Source: CAYZQE01 sp964480635
GTDB lineage: Bacteria > Pseudomonadota > Gammaproteobacteria > GCA-001735895
NCBI GenBank assembly: GCA_964480635.1
Contig: CAYZQE010000012.1
Coordinates: 1 to 37,921, forward strand
Direction of reading: 5' to 3'
Length of the DNA stretch: 37,921 bases
Numbering within the stretch: the first letter of the stretch is position 1; every line of letters starts with the position of its first letter. A program made the position numbers and the translations under genes. A model generated the notes under the pieces. The model was given only the letters and a program-made list of their open reading frames with translations. It was not told the DNA's origin and made no database searches. Of the stretch, positions 36,102-37,921 are shown piece by piece.

Positions 36102-36431
36102 TTAAGGTGTCATAAACTGTATTTGGTTTTTTGTAAGCTTTAATAGGGTTTCAAAGTAACCATTTTCTTCATGAGGGCCGTCATTACAATTACATCCCCC
36201 TATTTGTTCGATATAAAAGATAGAGCACTTAACCATTATTTCTGCATTGTTTACTTGGCTATTTAAGATAGCTAGACTGACTGATTGTTCGTCAATAAAG
36301 CCACCCATTTGGGGCTGAATATGTTTATCGATTATGCTCTTAAATTCATCTAACATGTGCTGTTTTAGAAGATTGTTAAATAAAGGATCAGCATGTTTTT
36401 CTAATAAATCATCAAATAAAATCATCAACAT
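36102..36431 (-). CDS. Small hypothetical protein with CNCN motif
   Basis: A 109-residue frame with two neighbouring ATGs (36431, and 36425 as MILFDDLLEKH). It has a predicted helical N-terminal half (LLEKHADPLFNNLLKQHMLDEF) and a conserved-looking GGCNCNDGPHEENGYFE stretch near residue 80-96, whose cysteines could bind metal or be redox active. There is no signal peptide or membrane segment and no family I recognise. It reads in the same direction as the DUF6524 gene, about 42 bases downstream of it. Confidence 0.55.
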   Translation of the reverse strand: MLMILFDDLLEKHADPLFNNLLKQHMLDEFKSIIDKHIQPQMGGFIDEQSVSLAILNSQVNNAEIMVKCSIFYIEQIGGCNCNDGPHEENGYFETLLKLTKNQIQFMTP

Positions 36432-36472
36432 CTACCTACATAATGGCCGACAATCAGGAAGGTAAATTAATG

Positions 36473-36889
36473 TTAACCGCGCTCTATTTCATCTGTATCA
36501 ACTTGCCCACTGACACGACGCCTAACATGCGACCAAGACACGCCGATACTAAGAACAAAACTGAGTACTATTCCAATGGTATAGCTTAATACTTTTAAAT
36601 TAGTTAAGTCGAGTTCAAAATAATCGACTAATAACCAAGTACCAAGACCAAAGAATGACAAGGCTAAAATTAAACCAATAAAACCTAACGAACCTAACGT
36701 TGCGCGTAATAATATTACCCAACCAATCAATAGTGTGACGCCAACAAAACCTTTTAAAACACTCATTGAAACGATATCAGCAAGTGCCCAATGATAGTAG
36801 GAATAGCCTTCAGGGTTAAAGGTGGCAAAGACAATGACGATGGCTGCCACAAAACGAAAAAGAAACCCACCCCAACCAAATTTATTCAT
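36473..36889 (-). CDS. DUF6524 family inner-membrane protein
   Basis: Starting at ATG 36889 (MNKFGWGGFLFRFVAA) the protein has 138 residues and four hydrophobic segments; an upstream in-frame ATG at 36916 is possible but adds nine residues without family similarity. The NPEGYSYYHWALAD loop, the GVTLLIGWVILLRATLGSLG segment and the positively charged end fit what I know of DUF6524, a small membrane family in marine gammaproteobacteria. Function is unknown. The gene lies 87 bases downstream of hrpA on the same strand. Confidence 0.78.
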   Translation of the reverse strand: MNKFGWGGFLFRFVAAIVIVFATFNPEGYSYYHWALADIVSMSVLKGFVGVTLLIGWVILLRATLGSLGFIGLILALSFFGLGTWLLVDYFELDLTNLKVLSYTIGIVLSFVLSIGVSWSHVRRRVSGQVDTDEIERG

Positions 36890-36975
36890 ATTATTAACCC
36901 AAAGTATATTAGCCATTTATTATATAGAAGTTAGGTATAAATAGAAATGTAACTCAACATGAAATAGCTTATAAA

Positions 36976-37921
36976 CTAAAACTGCTCCATCATTCTTTGT
37001 AACTTTGTCGCTGAGATAGGTTGAGATGGCTTCATTGGTTGGGCAAAACAGGCTATACGATATTCTTCAATCGACCAGCGAAATTTATCTTTTAGAGCTT
37101 CCTCAATGCTTTCTTCATTTATAATCTTTAAATAATGCTCCCAATAATATCGTATTTCACTCAATTTAGACTGCGATTGATTACCTGCCCCCTTTAACTT
37201 ATCTAAGCGTTTTTCAATGGCTAATAAATATTTAGGATAGCGTTTTAAATTTATTAATGGAACGGCGCGAATAAACCCTTCAAAAATCAAAAACTCAATT
37301 TGTTCAGTTAAATCGCTTAAGTCTTCACTTGATAAATTGTCAGTGTTTATTCTTTCAATTAATTGTCGCCATTGTTTCAGTATTTTTTCGACCAATCCAA
37401 TACGTTCATTACAAATAAGTACTAATGCATTAGGGTTCGATTCAATTAACTCATTAAATGATATTTTATCTATAGGTAAATCAGCCTCTAAAAAGTGACT
37501 GTTAATACACGACATAATAATGTCATCTTGTAGCTCTGCTTTAGTGCCTAAACTGAGATACATTAAAAGAAGTGCGCTATTATTTGCAATGTCTCTTAAC
37601 AGGCTTTTTATAATGACTTTTAAATTAAAATATATGAGTCTGGCAATACCCGAAACATGATAAAAATTAGATTGTTGCTGAGTATCTAGCAATTCAAATT
37701 GCACGTAATCTTGGTAATCAACCAAGGCTGGAAAAGCTTTTATATTGGTTCCTTTTAGCATCACAAATGGCTCTATTTTTGGGCATGACCAATCCCAGAG
37801 TTTTTCTGCTATTTGATCATTTTCTACCACCACTTCATGTTCAAACTGTTTCGTCGCTTCACCCGACAATAGCTGTTGAATCTGTTTCAAACTACGCCCT
37901 GTTTCAATACAGCTTTCATCT
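36976..37921 (-). CDS. hrpA: ATP-dependent RNA helicase HrpA, C-terminal part
   Basis: The frame is open to the right edge, giving the last ~315 residues. The sequence is the DUF3418 C-terminal domain of HrpA: ETGRSLKQIQQLLSG, FPALVDYQDYVQFELLDT, GIARLIYFN, then the late LKRYPKYLLAIEKRLDKL and the closing WSIEEYRIACFAQPM...PISATKLQ, which parallels the EELRVSxFAQ...PxS end of E. coli HrpA. The helicase core is outside the window. HrpA is a DEAH-box enzyme that rescues stalled ribosomes by splitting them on mRNA. A TTG at 37890 could be mistaken for the start but is internal. Confidence 0.9.
   Translation of the reverse strand, partial: DESCIETGRSLKQIQQLLSGEATKQFEHEVVVENDQIAEKLWDWSCPKIEPFVMLKGTNIKAFPALVDYQDYVQFELLDTQQQSNFYHVSGIARLIYFNLKVIIKSLLRDIANNSALLLMYLSLGTKAELQDDIIMSCINSHFLEADLPIDKISFNELIESNPNALVLICNERIGLVEKILKQWRQLIERINTDNLSSEDLSDLTEQIEFLIFEGFIRAVPLINLKRYPKYLLAIEKRLDKLKGAGNQSQSKLSEIRYYWEHYLKIINEESIEEALKDKFRWSIEEYRIACFAQPMKPSQPISATKLQRMMEQF

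Overview
The window is AT-rich chromosomal DNA from a free-living-type gammaproteobacterium. Evidence for that placement is conserved gene order: cbpA-degQ next to rplM-rpsI; zapA - 6S RNA - fau facing ygfB-pepP-ubiH-ubiI; and def-fmt-rsmB-DUF4390-ntrY-ntrX-trkA-trkH facing LysM-dprA-smg-topA-tsaC. Low GC and families such as DUF2333 and DUF6524 would fit a Thiotrichales/Methylophaga/Cycloclasticus-like or related marine lineage, but the genus is an inference I cannot settle from sequence alone. Nearly everything is housekeeping DNA; accessory DNA is limited to two short inserts and a few small unknown genes.

Layout. 1-2057: C-terminally cut AsmA-like gene (-). 2154-3203: DUF2333 inner-membrane protein (+). 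3200-5607: a REC-PAS-GGDEF-EAL cyclic-di-GMP gene (-) broken by a 307-bp IS5-type MITE with 23-bp perfect terminal inverted repeats and a TTAA target duplication. 5773-6108: small unknown gene. 6114-8399: cbpA-degQ operon (-). 8524-9488: rplM-rpsI with promoter, leader hairpin and terminator. 9662-10760: a small secreted unknown protein plus a secreted rhodanese-like protein with two unusual cysteine pairs. 10787-13106: rpiA (-) and ilvA (+). 13120-14459 (-): TIGR02449/ZapB-like coiled coil, zapA, 6S RNA, and fau, which probably starts on a GTG inside the 3' end of the 6S RNA. 14584-18894 (+): ygfB, pepP, ubiH, ubiI. 18895-19246: an intergenic insert that reads as one integron cassette in minus orientation, with a good attC site, in the absence of any integrase. 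19247-20014: a tandem NTF2/SnoaL-like gene. 20125-29770 (-): the def to trkH operon. 29951-35819 (+): LysM lipoprotein, dprA, smg, topA, tsaC. 36102-37921 (-): a small unknown gene, a DUF6524 membrane protein and the C-terminal part of the RNA helicase hrpA, cut by the window edge.

How it works together: the ubi pair and pepP/ygfB form the usual ubiquinone hydroxylation neighbourhood; def, fmt and rsmB are protein initiation and rRNA maturation genes; ntrYX sits directly upstream of the K+ uptake pair trkAH, with a response regulator whose AAA+ domain has lost the hallmarks of a sigma-54 activator. The points I consider most worth checking are the orphan integron cassette, the MITE-disrupted c-di-GMP gene, the degenerate NtrX, the 6S/fau overlap, and the zinc-ribbon-free TopA with a lysine-rich tail. 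I did not find a phage, CRISPR array, toxin-antitoxin pair or evident new defence system.
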